Assembly (NCBI GenBank): GCA_019022495.1 | Contig: JAFEKR010000001.1 | Coordinates: 7,192,001-7,256,000, forward strand | Length of the DNA: 64,000 nt | Origin: Epichloe hybrida | Lineage: Eukaryota; Ascomycota; Sordariomycetes; Hypocreales; Clavicipitaceae | Direction of reading: 5' to 3' | In this document: piece after piece, positions 11,406 through 23,036 of the stretch | Layout of the letters: each line of letters opens with the position of its first letter | How positions within the stretch are numbered: position 1 is the first letter of the stretch | Translations under genes and position numbers: made by a program | The notes under the pieces: model-generated | What the model was told of the DNA's origin: nothing | What the model saw: only the letters and a program-made list of their open reading frames with translations | Database searches by the model: none

Positions 11406-12601
11406 CTAGGGCAAGACAATGTACTTGTCCAGGTGCTTCGGAATGGCGTCCAGAAGTTTCTTCTCTTCCAACCACTTGCGGCTAAAGAGACGATCCGCGT
11501 AGCGATAAGCTCCGTCACAAAGCATGGTGACGACCTTGTGGCCTTTACCGAGCTTCTCAGCAACTTCCTTGGCAGCAACGACATTCAAAGCCGAGCTGGC
11601 GCCGAGGTAAATACCTTCTTCATCCAAACATCTGTAGACCATTTCGATGCTCTTATCGTCTGAAATGTGCAACGACCCGTCCAACAGGTCAATGTCAGGC
11701 TGCAAGTTATCTGTGATGCGGCCCTGGCCAATGCCCTCTGTGATGCTCGACCCCGTGCGCTCAATCAGTTTGCCGCCAGAGCTGATGTAGGAATGCAGCA
11801 CACTGCCCGGCGGATCGGCCAGGAAGCTCTTGACCTTGCCACCGGACACGTCCTTGAGATATCTCGTGACGCCGGCTAGTGTGCCGGCCGTGCCAGTCGC
11901 GCAAGTAAACGCATCCACTGTGCCCTCTGTCTGAGCCCAAATCTCCGGTCCCGTCGTCTCGATATGCGCCCGTCTGTTGGCGGTATTGTCGAACTGGTTC
12001 GTCCACACGGCATTCTCGAGGCTCTCAGCATGTCTTTTGGCCTGGTGATTGTAGTTCTGGGGGTTGTCAAACGCCACGGCCGGCACGGGATACACTTCAG
12101 CGCCGAGAAGGCGCAAGAGATCGATCTTGCCCTGGGACTGGGTGTTGGGCATGTAGATGACGAGTTTGTATCCCCGAGATCGGCAGACGTGGGCGAGACC
12201 GATGCCCGTGTTTCCGGCCGTTCCTTCGACGACGGTGCCTCCGGGACGCAGGAGCCCCCGCTCCTCGGCGTCCTTGACGACGTAGAGAGCTGCGCGATCC
12301 TTGACTGAACCGCCGGGGTTCATGAACTCGGCCTTGCCCAGGACTTCGCAGCCGGTTTCTTGGGAGAGTCTGTCGAGGCGGATGAGGGGTGTGTTTCCGA
12401 TGGCTTGATGCTCAGTTAGCTCCATGCATTCACCTGAGAACGCACACCAGGTTCCAAAGTGAATCGGGAAGGGGATTGGAGCATACCGCCAGTCAGGCCT
12501 TTGGAAACACCTTGGGCCTTGGACACGGCCAGCGTGTGAGCACTCGGCTCAGCAGCTCTGGCAGCCGCGACAGCGAGCCGCACAGCACTGTGTCGAAACA
12601 T
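11406..12601 (-). CDS. Cysteine synthase / PLP-dependent O-acetylserine (thiol)-lyase family
   Basis: This is a fold-type II PLP enzyme that makes cysteine from O-acetylserine and sulfide. Exons complement(11406..12403, 12487..12601) give 370 aa. Exon 1 encodes a mitochondrial-type leader ([20 protein letters not shown] ... [11 protein letters not shown]). The 83-bp intron joins to [10 protein letters not shown]. The PLP lysine is K73 in [11 protein letters not shown], and the phosphate/substrate loop is [24 protein letters not shown] and [13 protein letters not shown] ([12 protein letters not shown]) segments also fit. An ATG inside the intron (12425) would give a leaderless protein starting [11 protein letters not shown], but it would read through the splice acceptor. 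The long leader makes a mitochondrial isoform likely. It is head-to-head with enoyl-CoA hydratase. Confidence 0.92.
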
Positions 12602-13150
12602 TGGGGGGGGGGGGGGCAGATTCAGGCAAAGTGCAGCATACGAAGCAAGGGAAGCAAGGGAAGGTTGGTGGTGTGAGCAGTTCTGCGGTGTTCGCTTTCA
12701 TGCGCGAAATCGGCTGAACTGAGAGACGCAATGTGGGGCTGCACAGGGCAATTGGCAAAGCGATCACGTCATTTGCAAATTGCCCGTGAATGCTGACAAT
12801 GAAACCTTTGCAACGATAACAATACCAATAGAGGATAGAGAAGCGGTTGTTATTTCGTTTATAGCACCAAATCCGCCCACAAAGCTCAGCTAGGTCTCAA
12901 AGTTATGATCAATCTTGAGTACAAAATTGCTGGGTTTGTCTGGTTTACAATCGCTGGATGAAACATCCCTCACGAGTCACGAGTTGGACTGAACGTCACC
13001 GGCCGGACCAACTGAGCTTATCCTCGGCTCAAAGCCGTTGCTTTCCATCCCGCCGCCAACCTTGGGGCTTCATCCCAGTCAACTTTCTCCTCTGTTCGTC
13101 CCATCTTCCCGCGAAATTCTCCCCAGATACGGCACCTGCTCCTCACGATC
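12602..13150. promoter_or_regulatory. Divergent promoter region, cysteine synthase / enoyl-CoA hydratase
   Basis: This 549-bp gap separates two divergent start codons. It holds a run of about 12 G at 12,604-12,616, close to the cysteine synthase start, and inverted CCAAT cores (ATTGG) near 12,750. No gene is visible. Confidence 0.5.
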
Positions 13151-14085
13151 ATGAATGCACTTCGTTTGGCAAGACCCGCTGCCGCTCGGGTTCCCTTCCA
13201 GCGCTCAACTCTGCCTCGCGTTGCCCGCGCATACAGCTCCAAATCCTTCGAGTACATCCAGACATCCTCTCCCAAGCCTGGAGTTGCCCAAGGTGGGTTG
13301 CGTCGGCTCTCACAGAACTCCATCACGGCTGTCAACTGACATGCCGCCTGTTAGTCACGCTCAACCGACCCAAGGCTCTCAATGCGCTCTGCACACCCTT
13401 GATCAATGAGCTGAACGAGGCCCTCAACGACCTCAACGCCTCCGACGAAACCTCCGTCATCGTCATCACCGGCTCGCAAAAGGCGTTTGCCGCCGGCGCC
13501 GACATCAAGGAGATGGCCCCTCTCACCTTCTCCGAAGCCTACACCAAGTCATTCATCGAGTCGTGGTCCCTCTTGACCTCTCGGGTCAAGAAGCCCATCA
13601 TCGCTGCCGTCTCGGGGCACGCTCTCGGCGGAGGTTGCGAGCTTGCCATGATGTGCGACCTGATTTACTGCACCGAGAATGCCAACTTTGGACAGCCCGA
13701 GATCAAGCTCGGAACCATTCCCGGCGCAGGAGGCAGCCAGCGCTTGACCCGCGCCATTGGAAAAGCCAAGGCCATGGAGCTCATTTTGACTGGAAAGCCG
13801 TTCTCTGGCGCCGAAGCCGAGAGGTGGGGGGTTGCCGCCAGATCGTTCCCTACGTACGAGGCATTGATGGAGGAGACTCTCAAGACTGCCGAGACGATTG
13901 CGGGATACTCCAGGGTCGCCATCCAGGCCTGCAAGGAGGTCGTCAATAAGAGCCAGGACTTGGCCCTGCGCGATGGCGTCGAGTTTGAGCGACGTGTTTT
14001 CCACAGCTTGTTTGGTAGCCAAGACCAGAAGATTGGCATGAAGGCATTTGCTGAGAAGAAGAAGGCTGAGTGGTCTCACTCGTGA
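13151..14085 (+). CDS. Mitochondrial enoyl-CoA hydratase (crotonase family)
   Basis: It hydrates trans-2-enoyl-CoA to 3-hydroxyacyl-CoA in mitochondrial beta-oxidation and branched-chain amino-acid breakdown. The model join(13151..13292, 13355..14085) encodes 290 aa. The presequence is MNALRLARPAAARVPFQRST with many Arg and no acid. The 62-bp intron joins KPGVAQ to VTLNRPKALNALC. Crotonase signatures are complete: the oxyanion-hole segment FAAGADIKEM, then HALGGGCELAMMCDLIYC with Glu143, and GQPEIKLGTIPGAGG with Glu163. These two glutamates are the catalytic pair in the mammalian enzyme (144/164). The end KAFAEKKKAEWSHS is typical. Without the splice, the frame continues upstream through unrelated sequence, so the ATG at 13151 is preferred. 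Confidence 0.95.
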
Positions 14086-14635
14086 ATGGGAGGGCTGATT
14101 GTGGAAGGAACTGAAACAAAATGGAGGTGAGATACCTCGAGCATCTACGCGGTACAGTACATATGAGGACTTTTCACGAGAACTTGGGATAGACCGAGTA
14201 AGCTAAGCTAGTAAGATGTCGAATAAGAGGCTCGTCCGTCTATTTTCCTAAATTCAAGAATATTTCAATACCATAGTGTCATGGTATTATGGGACGTGTC
14301 TGGTGTTGGTGCAAACTGGATCGTTTTTGCCGCACGGCACGGTATCAGGCAGGCTACACCCCACTGTATTAATTGATTGCTCAATTGTTGGTGGCAGCGG
14401 GTGCCCACTGCCGACAGGTGCCTGCCCCGCTGTACACCCACTGTAGACTGCGCAGCTCCTGCAGCCGCCTTTTCTTGGTCTCACCACGGCGGTCACGGCG
14501 GTCACGGCGGTCACGGCGGTCATGGCCATACAGATGCAATCAGGCTTGCCTCCGCACAACATCAGGTCTGGATACGTTGCTGTTTTCTTTTCTGGCCGGA
14601 CTCCTCCCACCAGCGGCCGCCGGTGGGTAATATGA
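14086..14635. other. Intergenic region with a 9-bp tandem repeat
   Basis: This 550-bp stretch lies between two plus-strand genes. At 14485-14520 there are four exact head-to-tail copies of CACGGCGGT, followed by a degenerate one (CATGGC). No gene is supported. Confidence 0.6.
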
Positions 14636-17571
14636 ATGGATTCCCGAAAACCCAGCTTGGATCTGGAGAAGGAGCTGACGTGCTCGGTATGTTATTTTGT
14701 CTTATCTGACTCCGACTCTCTCTGTCTCCTTTCCCCTCACACGCTCTCTCCCCCCCCTTGCCAGCCATTTGTCCACCTCTCAGCTCTGGTCGCTGACCTC
14801 GACTTCTTCCCCCCCCCCCCCAACAGATTTGCACGGAGCTCCTATATCAGCCTCTCACCTTGCTTGACTGCCTTCATACCTTTTGCGGAGCTTGCCTGAA
14901 AGAGTGGTTTCGTTTTCAAGCTGCAAAGGCTGAGAAGGCACCGACACCGCCATCTGCCCTAGATGCCATCTTCACCTGCCCGTCATGTCGAAGCCCCGTG
15001 CGAGACACGAGGCACAACGCCACCGTCGTCACTTTGCTCGACATGTTTGTAGCAGCGAACCCTGCCAAAGCTCGCTCTCAGACAGACAAGGAGGAAATGG
15101 CCGCCAAATATAAGCCAGGAGATCAAGTGTTGCCAAAGGTCAACATTCGCGAGAGGACCGCAGAAGAGAGGAGGGCAGCCGAGGAGGATGAAAGGCTAAT
15201 AGACGAGGTCCGTGAAAGGAGCTTGCGCGAGGTGACTCCCAGCCAGCATCCTCGAGATAGCTCGCGGCGACACCGGCACAGTCATTCCGTCGAGACCAGA
15301 TCAAGATCCAACCGGCCGCACAGCTCGGATTCACGGCTCCGTGCTGCCGGAGAAGCTGCAACCCCCTCTCGAAGTGAAGACTCGAGCCGTCAGGGATCTG
15401 AAAACAGTGCAGGGGGGCGAGATCGCCGGAGGCAAAGGCGACGGAGTGACAGCCGTCAGCGTCAAGTTGAGCATCAAACATCTCTACGGTCTCTGATTGG
15501 ATCAACAGAAATGAGCGAGCGTGATATAGAACGAGAGATTGAAGACTTTGCCAGGCAAATCCAGGAGGAGGGGCTGCTAGATGGTCTCGATCTAGACAAT
15601 ATCGATTTGAGCCGGGACGACGACTTGAGTCGACGCATAACCGAAGCGTACAGGCGGCGGCAAAGGGAACGCTCACGCAACGAATCGTTATCGCGAAACA
15701 CCGCCAATGGCAACAATTGTGCCCCGAGAAGCTCGGACGGGGGCCAGACGGAGGCACGACCAAGAGCACCCGAGCGCGGCTCAACATCCCGTGCCAGCTC
15801 CCGGTCAACCAGTGGCAATGCTCAGTTGGAAGACAGGAGCAGGCCTCCGCCGGCTGGATCCACGAACCTCGAAGTACGCGATCCCGGTAGGCGTCCGCGG
15901 CGCAGAACGGCAAGCGGAGGACGAAGTGCCACGACCCCGATATTCTCCACTACAGGAACAGAATCTCGCCCCGCCGCTCGATCCCAGACAGACCTGGTTC
16001 TTCGGTCCCAAACAACAGACCCTATGGCTCCCCGGCAAAGCTTCAGTGAAGGTCGCAGCGCCAGCTCACAGTCAGTTCCCATCTCGTCACACGCGACCAA
16101 CGAACTTCCATTGCCACCTCCGGGGAACAACGCATCGTTTGCCAGCAGAGTGCCCCAGTGGAATCCTCATGTGGCAGAGTCGCCTGCCGCCGCATCGGCG
16201 CCTGAGCCGGCTCCAGCACAGGTCAGCAGACCGCGTCTACCAACAGAGCTCGCTATCGTTCATTCCGCGGTGTCCAGTCCGTTAAGCAGCCCTACCACGT
16301 TCCCAAGCCATCGATGCACAAGATCTCAGCTCTTCCCGGAACCCTCCATCTCTTGTTCCAGGTGCAACAGACAGCACATAGAATACGAAGTTCATTACAA
16401 CTGCTCTTCTTGCGCCGGCGGGCAATGGAACATATGTCTCGACTGCTACAGATCCGGTAAGGGGTGTCAGCACTGGTTTGGCTTTGGGTACGGCGCGTGG
16501 AACAAGTGGGAGAAGATGCGAAAGCAAGGGGATGGCTCCCCGGAAATGCCACACATGCTCACCGCGAGCCGTTATCTACCACCCCCCTCGACACCTGGTG
16601 GAGCGGACGGGAGGAAGACGCTGACAACCGACGACCCGAGAGGCCGGCTCGAAACAGGAACCTTTTGCGCGCGATGCCTCGTCTGTACAAATGATTGCTA
16701 CTGGCGTTGCGACGTATGCAACGAAGGGGAGTGGGGCTTCTGCAACGACTGTGTCAACCAGGGCAAGTCCTGCACTCACATGCTGCTTCCATTGACGCAT
16801 GAGGCCCTGTGGGCGGCTGGAAGACGACCTCGGAGCCCCAAATCCCTTGGACGACCGCCTGCGGTGACCATCTACACGGGTCCTCAAGCGACAAGTATCG
16901 GCCCCTTCAAGCCACTGACATTTCGCACGAGGTGTGAAATTTGCCAAGATCCCATACCTCCATCCCACGTTCGATACCACTGCTTTACCTGCGTCAGCGC
17001 CTTGGTTCCAGACGCGCCGTCCGGCGATTACGACATTTGCTCGACATGCTACAACAATCTGGTAACGAGGGGCCAGATCAGCATGGAAAACGGCCACTCC
17101 GGCTGGAGACGATGCTTGAATGGCCATAGAATGGCCATCATTGGGTTTACGGAAGGCAAAGTTGGCCAGTGGCGCTTTGTTGAACGCGACATTGTGGGTG
17201 GTCGGTTTCTTCGGTCGGAACCATATGAGAGCCCAGAGCACAACGGACAAGGCCTTCAAAAATGGTCCTGGAGGAAAGGCCCTGAGAAGTGGGAAAGACT
17301 CGTCACAAAGGACGTCTCCGCTACTGCGCCAGCCACAGCCGAGTCTGTGTCGTTTGCGCAAAACTTCCCACCTGATGGCGGCATGGGTCTGAAAGCGAGT
17401 GCGCGTTGGGCATGGTTTCCGCAAGCTGGATCCGAGGATGAGTTGTTATTCCCCAAGGGGGCCGAGATTCGGGAAATCGAAGATGTGAATGGAGATTGGT
17501 TTTTCGGCACGTACATGGGGGCAAAGGGACTATTTCCAGCGCCGTATGTACGGCTAGCGCAGAGAACATGA
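14636..17571 (+). CDS. RING finger protein with three ZZ-type zinc fingers and C-terminal SH3 domain
   Basis: The model join(14636..14686, 14827..17571) encodes 931 aa. Exon 1 (17 codons, MDSRKPSLDLEKELTCS) and the 140-bp intron are needed to complete the C3HC4 RING: C16, C19, C32, H34, C37, C40, C68, C71 (CSICTELL, DCLHTFCGACLKEW, FTCPSCRSP). A RING of this type suggests a ubiquitin E3 ligase. Residues about 85-500 are Arg/Ser-rich and disordered. Three ZZ-like fingers follow, near 527 (CSRCNRQHIEYEVHYNCSSC), 632 (CARCLVCTNDCYWRCDVC) and 721 (CEICQDPIPPSHVRYHCFTC). The last about 60 residues form an SH3 domain (ARWAWFPQAGSEDELLFPKG, GDWFFGTYMGAKGLFPAPYV). ZZ fingers and SH3 domains bind peptides, so the protein may recruit substrates to the RING. 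Substrates are unknown. Confidence 0.9.
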
Positions 17572-18327
17572 GTGAATGATGCCCATGATCATGACCATAT
17601 GTATGACGAGTTACAGATGATGAACGCATAGCCCTGAGAATTGATTTGTCCACGCACATGACCGGCATCCGAAATGCAGTTGGTCAAGATGACCCCGCGT
17701 TGTGCTTCTTTCCTTGTCAAGACCACCAACGTATTTACACGGAGCCATGCCGTCTATTTTGATTTTATTTTTTTTCCATCGCGCCTTCTTTGAGGGGCGT
17801 ACGTGGGCCATGTTGAAACATCTGTGGGCGGACGGACTACCAATCCGACACCAAAAGAGTTTGTTGACTTGTGTTGGGTAGGTAGGTGCATGGAATAGGG
17901 GAGCGAAAAGAGCATCTCCGTCAAGTGACGAACAGACGACCCAGAAGACATTGCTTGATGACTAGAAAATATCCTAGTTCCCCACCCATGTCGGAAGGAA
18001 TGACCGGCAAAGATGTGTGCGATTTTATTTCTGTGGATGGTGTTTGGTCCCCATTATGATTATGAGTGTTTATAGAGGGATATTCTGTAAATATGGTGCT
18101 TCTCCAGGCATATTCGTGTTATACATGTGTATATCTCTGTTACTATACATGTATTTACATATGGTGTGTGTGCTTATGCATGCCTGGATTTCCCCGTATC
18201 GCCGCCAAGTGCTCACGCCTCCTTCACCTTATACAACCTCGACGGCTCACTGTTTTGCCGTGTTTCCATGCGTCTTAATTTGTGCAGCCGGATCCATCTC
18301 CCTCTCCTTAACTAAACCCCCCACCTC
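17572..18327. other. Convergent intergenic region
   Basis: The 3' ends of the RING protein gene (plus) and the NADH dehydrogenase gene (minus) face each other here. T-rich stretches fit 3'UTR and polyadenylation signals. No gene is visible. Confidence 0.55.
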
Positions 18328-19879
18328 CTAAAACCGCGAAATATCCCTCCCGAAAATCCACGTAATCGACCAATACACCAGAATCATAATCTTGTTCCTC
18401 ACACTCATGCTCCTCGTGAGATACGCCGTGCGCCAGAGCATCCAGGCCGCCCAGCCCTTCAAGCTATCTGCCTTGCTCTGATGGATGGCCCTCCAGCCAC
18501 CTAGGTAGGTCATGACGCCCCAGTTCCGAAAGCTAAACGGCTTGGAGAAGTTGCCCATGCCGCGGTTCAGCTGCTTGGCAAGATACACAGCCTGTTGGGA
18601 AGCAACCTGCGCGGTGGCCGGGTACGGCGACCCTTGGACGGATATGCAGTCGCCTATGGCGTAGACGTCCTCGAGCGTAGTAGTGGCGTCGTTGTCTTCA
18701 TCATCGGGCGAACGAAGCTGCACTTGCAAGTTGGGGTTTGTGACGATGCCGCCCGTCTTGGGTTCCCTTGCGAGTTTGCCGCGGCCGTCGATTTCCGTCT
18801 CGACGAGCTGCTGCACGAGCGGGTTCTGCATGAGACCAGTGCTCCAGACGACGATGCCGGCGCCCACCTCCTCGGGCTCCTCTTTGACACGAAGCATGAG
18901 GGTGCGTCCGTCGCGGCGAATCCGAGTGAGGTGATGCTCCGTCTTGACGCGAATACCCTGCCTCCTGAAGATCTCGGTCGCGTAGGCGGCGAGCTTGGAG
19001 TCGAACATGGGGAGGACCTTGGGGGCGATGTCGTAGACGGTTATGGTGCAGAAATCCAGGATCCCAGGGTACATTCTCACCAGGTCCTCATGGATGAGGT
19101 CGTGCAGCTCAGCGGCAAACTCGATGCCCGTGGGCCCACCACCGACAATGGCAAAGTGAAGCAGCTTCCTCCTCTCCTCATCACTTGTCGTGGGCAAGTC
19201 TGCCGTTTCGAACGCGTCCAGAATCCGCAACCGAATGGCTCGAGCATCGCCCACATCGCGCAGGAAATTGGCGTGCTCCCTGACGCCTTCGATGCCGAAC
19301 GTTTGGCTGTAGCATCCGACAGCAATGATCAACTTGTCATACTTGACGTCGAACTGCTCCCCGTTGATCTGGGGCCTTCTCGTGGCAGCGCTCACGTCTC
19401 CGCGCTCGTTTGCCTCGACCCGAATGACCTTGTTCTTGAAGTCGATGCTCGAGGCCCGCGCTTGGTGGAACTCGTCCAGGCCAAGACGACGTACTGGCTC
19501 AATGGCAGCGCGGAACTCCAGCGTCCCGACAGAGGTGGATGCCAGCAGGGGAGTAAAAACAAAGTGCGACCGAGGAGAGATGAGAACTCTTTCGATTCTG
19601 GATGGTGATAGTGTTCTGGCAGCAGCGTAGCCGGCCCATCCAGAACCAAGAATGACGACACGTTCTTTGCGAGGGGCTGTAGCAGGACCCAGTGTTAGTT
19701 AGCAAGCAAGCAAATTTGTTTTGAGAGGTTATGGACCAGGCCAGGCTGTTACCACTTGTTGAGGTACTGGCGTTTCTTCGCCTGAACGGCGTCTTAAAAG
19801 CGAGACAAGGGGCAGATGCGACCACGTTTTGGGCCACCCTCATCAACGACCGACATCGTAGTCGAGTAAGGCCGTCCAT
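18328..19879 (-). CDS. Alternative (type II) NADH:ubiquinone oxidoreductase
   Basis: This is a rotenone-insensitive, single-subunit dehydrogenase that passes electrons from NADH to ubiquinone at the mitochondrial inner membrane without pumping protons. Exons complement(18328..19676, 19753..19879) give 491 aa. Exon 1 encodes a leader with basic residues (MDGLTRLRCRSLMRVAQNVV ... FRRRNASTST). The 76-bp intron joins to APRKERVVILGSGWAGYAAA, the FAD-binding Rossmann motif. The second Rossmann motif, for NADH, is FAIVGGGPTGIEFAAEL. LEDVYAIGDC contacts FAD, and the C-terminal tail (WGVMTYLGGWRAI ... IFGRDISRF) fits the membrane-anchoring helices. There is no EF-hand insertion, so it is not the calcium-binding subtype. 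Whether it faces matrix or intermembrane space is not decidable here. Confidence 0.93.
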
Positions 19880-20379
19880 GATGTACCGCAATGTCGAATG
19901 AAGAAGTTCGTGATATCAAGGTATCGGGGGTTTCTTTTTTCGCTCTCCAAGAGGAGACGCAGGCATTTAACTACTTAAAAGTCGGCCATGACGGATAAGC
20001 GGACCTCGGGACGACATCAGCCCTTCCTTCCTCATCAAAGTTCTTGGCTCCATCAACGGGTGGATTTGGCGTCCGAAAACCCCGCCACCCGGATCTGTGT
20101 CGTGCCCAAATTACCGGAACGAAACCGACTCGGGTCCGGTGTTGGTGAGGCTTGGGAGTTGGCTCTGAGCAAGACGATAATCGGCCGGGATGGCGTTTGC
20201 TGCGTGATTCGGATTTGTGGAGAGCAAGATTCCTGTGCGAAAGAGGAGGCGTCACAGTGGGCGGAAGATTGGGCGTGGACATCTGGCGGCTTATTTTCAT
20301 TTTCATGGCATACAGTGAATTTGTTGTTTCGTATATAGTGAAAAATAATGAGGTCTACAGCAGACAAGATACCAGCTCA
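19880..20379. other. Promoter region of the NADH dehydrogenase gene and tRNA upstream region
   Basis: This 500-bp gap holds the divergent 5' flanks of the NADH dehydrogenase gene and tRNA-Val. No gene is supported. Confidence 0.5.
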
Positions 20380-20451
20380 GGTTGAGTAGTGTAACGGCCA
20401 ACATACGTCCTTCACACGGACGAGCTCCGGGTTCGATTCCCGGCTCGACTA
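20380..20451 (+). tRNA. tRNA-Val (anticodon CAC)
   Basis: The cloverleaf can be drawn by eye. The acceptor stem GGTTGAG pairs with CTCGACT, with G-T wobbles. The anticodon stem is CGTCC/GGACG around loop TTCACAC, so the anticodon is CAC. The T-arm is CCGGG-TTCGATT-CCCGG. A T-rich tract (ATACTTTTTG) follows at once and can serve as the RNA polymerase III terminator. There is no intron. Confidence 0.92.
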
Positions 20452-22710
20452 TACTTTTTGCTCATCCGACCGAATCCGTTTGAGATGAACGGTGTAATCG
20501 ATCGCTGGCGGCGGCTGGTAGTTATATATCTCCGGATATGCATGATTTATTGCTTTTTGTTGCTGCCAACGTACGGATTATTGCACTTCGACAATGGAGT
20601 AACCACGCATTGCAGCTTAATGAACCAGCCAGGCCAACATCAACAATCAACAATCACGTGGTTCTCACTGAGTCGCTGTGCCAACCCCTTACTAATCCTG
20701 TTCTTTTTATTCTTCTTCTGAACAGGATTGAGTTGATTTGGGTGGGATAGGCTGCGTTGTGGCGTGTCTCTGCATCGACCTGACCGAGAGAGACAAGTTA
20801 CAACGGTAGGAAGTCAAATTAACAATACAAAGGTCGCTACAAGAACGGTAAGGCATCAGGCTGTCTCTCGGCAAATGGCTAATTGGCTGCTACTGCAGGC
20901 AGGCAGGCAGGATTGGATTTGGCCGAGAAAGAAAGGACCCAGGACGTGATCATCCAGATAATCAGCGTCTACAACGAACAGAAGAAGCGCCATCAATCCC
21001 CATAACTACGCCTTCTGCGTCCTCGATTTTGCAAGCGTGTTTGGGCCTTCAATGTAGAACAATTAGAGACGAATAATACGGATTAGAGAAAGCGAGTTTC
21101 GAAGCGAGTCTGGAGGGAGAGGCTTACGAGGGGGGAAAGCAAGGGTGACAGCTGCGCGCCAGGTGTAAGACCGGAGAGCAACGAATCATTGAACGTGCTC
21201 CAATAAAAGAAGTTATTGAAAAGTTTCACATCTGCGTGAGTCAGTCGGTTGCAGCTTGTAGGGGCTGCTCATTCGGGATTCACTCCAGTTCACATCACTT
21301 TTCCCTCCACCACCGTCAATGTCAGTTTTCTTACTCTCCTATAAAGTCTCTTCTAATCGGCCAACATTCGTCACAATGCTCTCTACCATGTCATCTACAT
21401 TTGCAAAACAAGCCAGACGCTAGAGTGGGCTCTTTTTTTTTTTTTTTTTTGGAACTGTAGCACTGGAAGTAACGAAGCCAACCGCCACGAGAAACAATTC
21501 ATTCATCAGGACGAAATAGCTGTTATGGGCCAAGGTTCAGATGACTACATATGTATTACCCGACCAAGCCGGCCTGTTCGAGCAACCATGTAGATCTCCA
21601 CAAAGATGCATCCATATCTATGCATCAGTCTCGTATCACAATCGACAATGCAAATTCCTACCGATAAACTTCTTTCAATCATGTACACCACTCAATGCCG
21701 AGTCTTGATCCCTGCAAGAACGGCAGACATCGCACAAACAATAATTCAACAGTATCCACCAAACTCGTCTCCCAGCAGGCGAGTTCTCCCCTGGATACCG
21801 AATACCCTCGATTCCTGCAAGAGTCACTACTAACCAAACGCAGCCTATTCCAGCATCTGACTCAAATCTGCACATAGAGTCGACTTGTCGATAACGTGTA
21901 CAGCCAGGCAAACCCACATTGGGCCACGACTTCCATTCCTGTCTCGTCTTCTTCGAAAAGAAAAAAGGTTCCAATCTTGGGCACCAATTATGGCCACAGG
22001 GTATGGATGGGAAGAGGTCTCGATCTGACCAGGGTCGTCCGGATACTTTTTGTTGTTCGAAAACCATGAAATCTATATTTGCGGTTAGGCTAACTCCCAG
22101 ATCCAAGACAGGGCTAGCCCTGGTGGATTGAGACGGACGGATGGGGAACCGCTGGACGAAGAGTATTAACCAGATCAGTTTTCATCTATAGTAGGACTCA
22201 TGGCAGCAGGACTGCATGCGGATCTGTTTGGAGTTTGGAGAGAGCGTTGATCACTGCTGTTGAGGATGCGGAAAAGTTGAAACCTCTGGCAGCCCGATCA
22301 ATTGATCGTGTCACGTGCGTCCCTCCACGCAGACCCGTAAACCCACAACCCCCTGACCGCTCAATCGAATGGCAGCGCACCACCTGCGCTAGGGAACCAG
22401 GGAACGGGCGCCAGCAGGTGGGGCGCGCCACTCAATGCGCCGTTGCAGCAGTGTCGAGCCGAGCAGCTGCTCACAACTGCCAGCCACTCGAATTACGGTC
22501 AGCATGCAATGCAAGGCCCACCACAGTCAACCACAGCCAACCACCGACCCCGACGCCCTTCTTCAAACCCGCCCAAGCTTCCTCTGCCCGCCCTGCAGCC
22601 TGCAGCCCGCAGTTCCGTAACCTGCACCAAGCTGCACCAAGCTGCACCAACAAGCTGCATTAACCTGCATCAACCTGCATCAACCTGCGTTGCATCTCAG
22701 GAGCCACAAC

Positions 22711-22743
<33 letters not shown>

Positions 22744-23036
22744 CATTCTCGCCCATTCAACCCACTGCCAGCATTGTTGTCGCTGCGACCTTCCCGCAAA
22801 CTCGACTTGTCAGCGGGCCATTGACGGAAAGGAAAATTACCAATTCTCGATCCCTGACAATAGGGCTTCATGCAAAGCGCAGTGTTGGGCAGTTTTGGCA
22901 TCTGGACTCGAGCCCGACACATTGACTTCCCCAGACGACCCGCCAAACCTATAAGAGACCACGTCGCAAAACGTATCCGAGCGCAGAAACCCATTCAGAC
23001 AATCAAAAGTTGGGCATTGCCTCCATTGACTCGACA
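20452..23036. other. Gene-poor region, 2.6 kb
   Basis: I find no coding region with a recognisable domain or a coherent splice model on either strand. The stretch contains T runs (18 T at 21,433-21,450; 29 T at 22,715-22,743) and a degenerate 10-bp repeat at 22,621-22,690. The last few hundred bases must include the promoter of the gene at 23,037. Confidence 0.5.
22621..22690. repeat. Degenerate 10-bp tandem repeat (CTGCAYCAA core)
   Basis: About seven units of a 10-bp period are visible: first CCTGCACCAA/GCTGCACCAA copies, then CCTGCATCAA-like copies with a small phase shift between the two groups. It lies about 350 bp upstream of the membrane-protein gene at 23,037 and next to a 29-T run. 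Confidence 0.75.

Noticed and set aside
12604..12616. Poly-G run near the cysteine synthase start as a regulatory site
   Set aside because: Homopolymer G/C runs recur in the window (also near 14,810, 39,177, 41,852, 50,241). They are more likely slippage or read artefacts.
14485..14520. Short direct repeats resembling an array (also at 39,260 and 28,645)
   Set aside because: They are head-to-tail microsatellites without spacers in a eukaryotic genome, so they are not CRISPR.
11406..19879. Possible metabolic gene cluster (cysteine synthase, enoyl-CoA hydratase, oxidoreductase)
   Set aside because: Interspersed genes are housekeeping. There is no backbone synthase, transporter or pathway regulator, and the enzymes belong to separate primary pathways.
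22235..22925. Overlapping plus-strand ORFs rich in Gln, Pro and Thr
   Set aside because: They run over a degenerate 10-bp repeat and a 29-T tract and show no domain.
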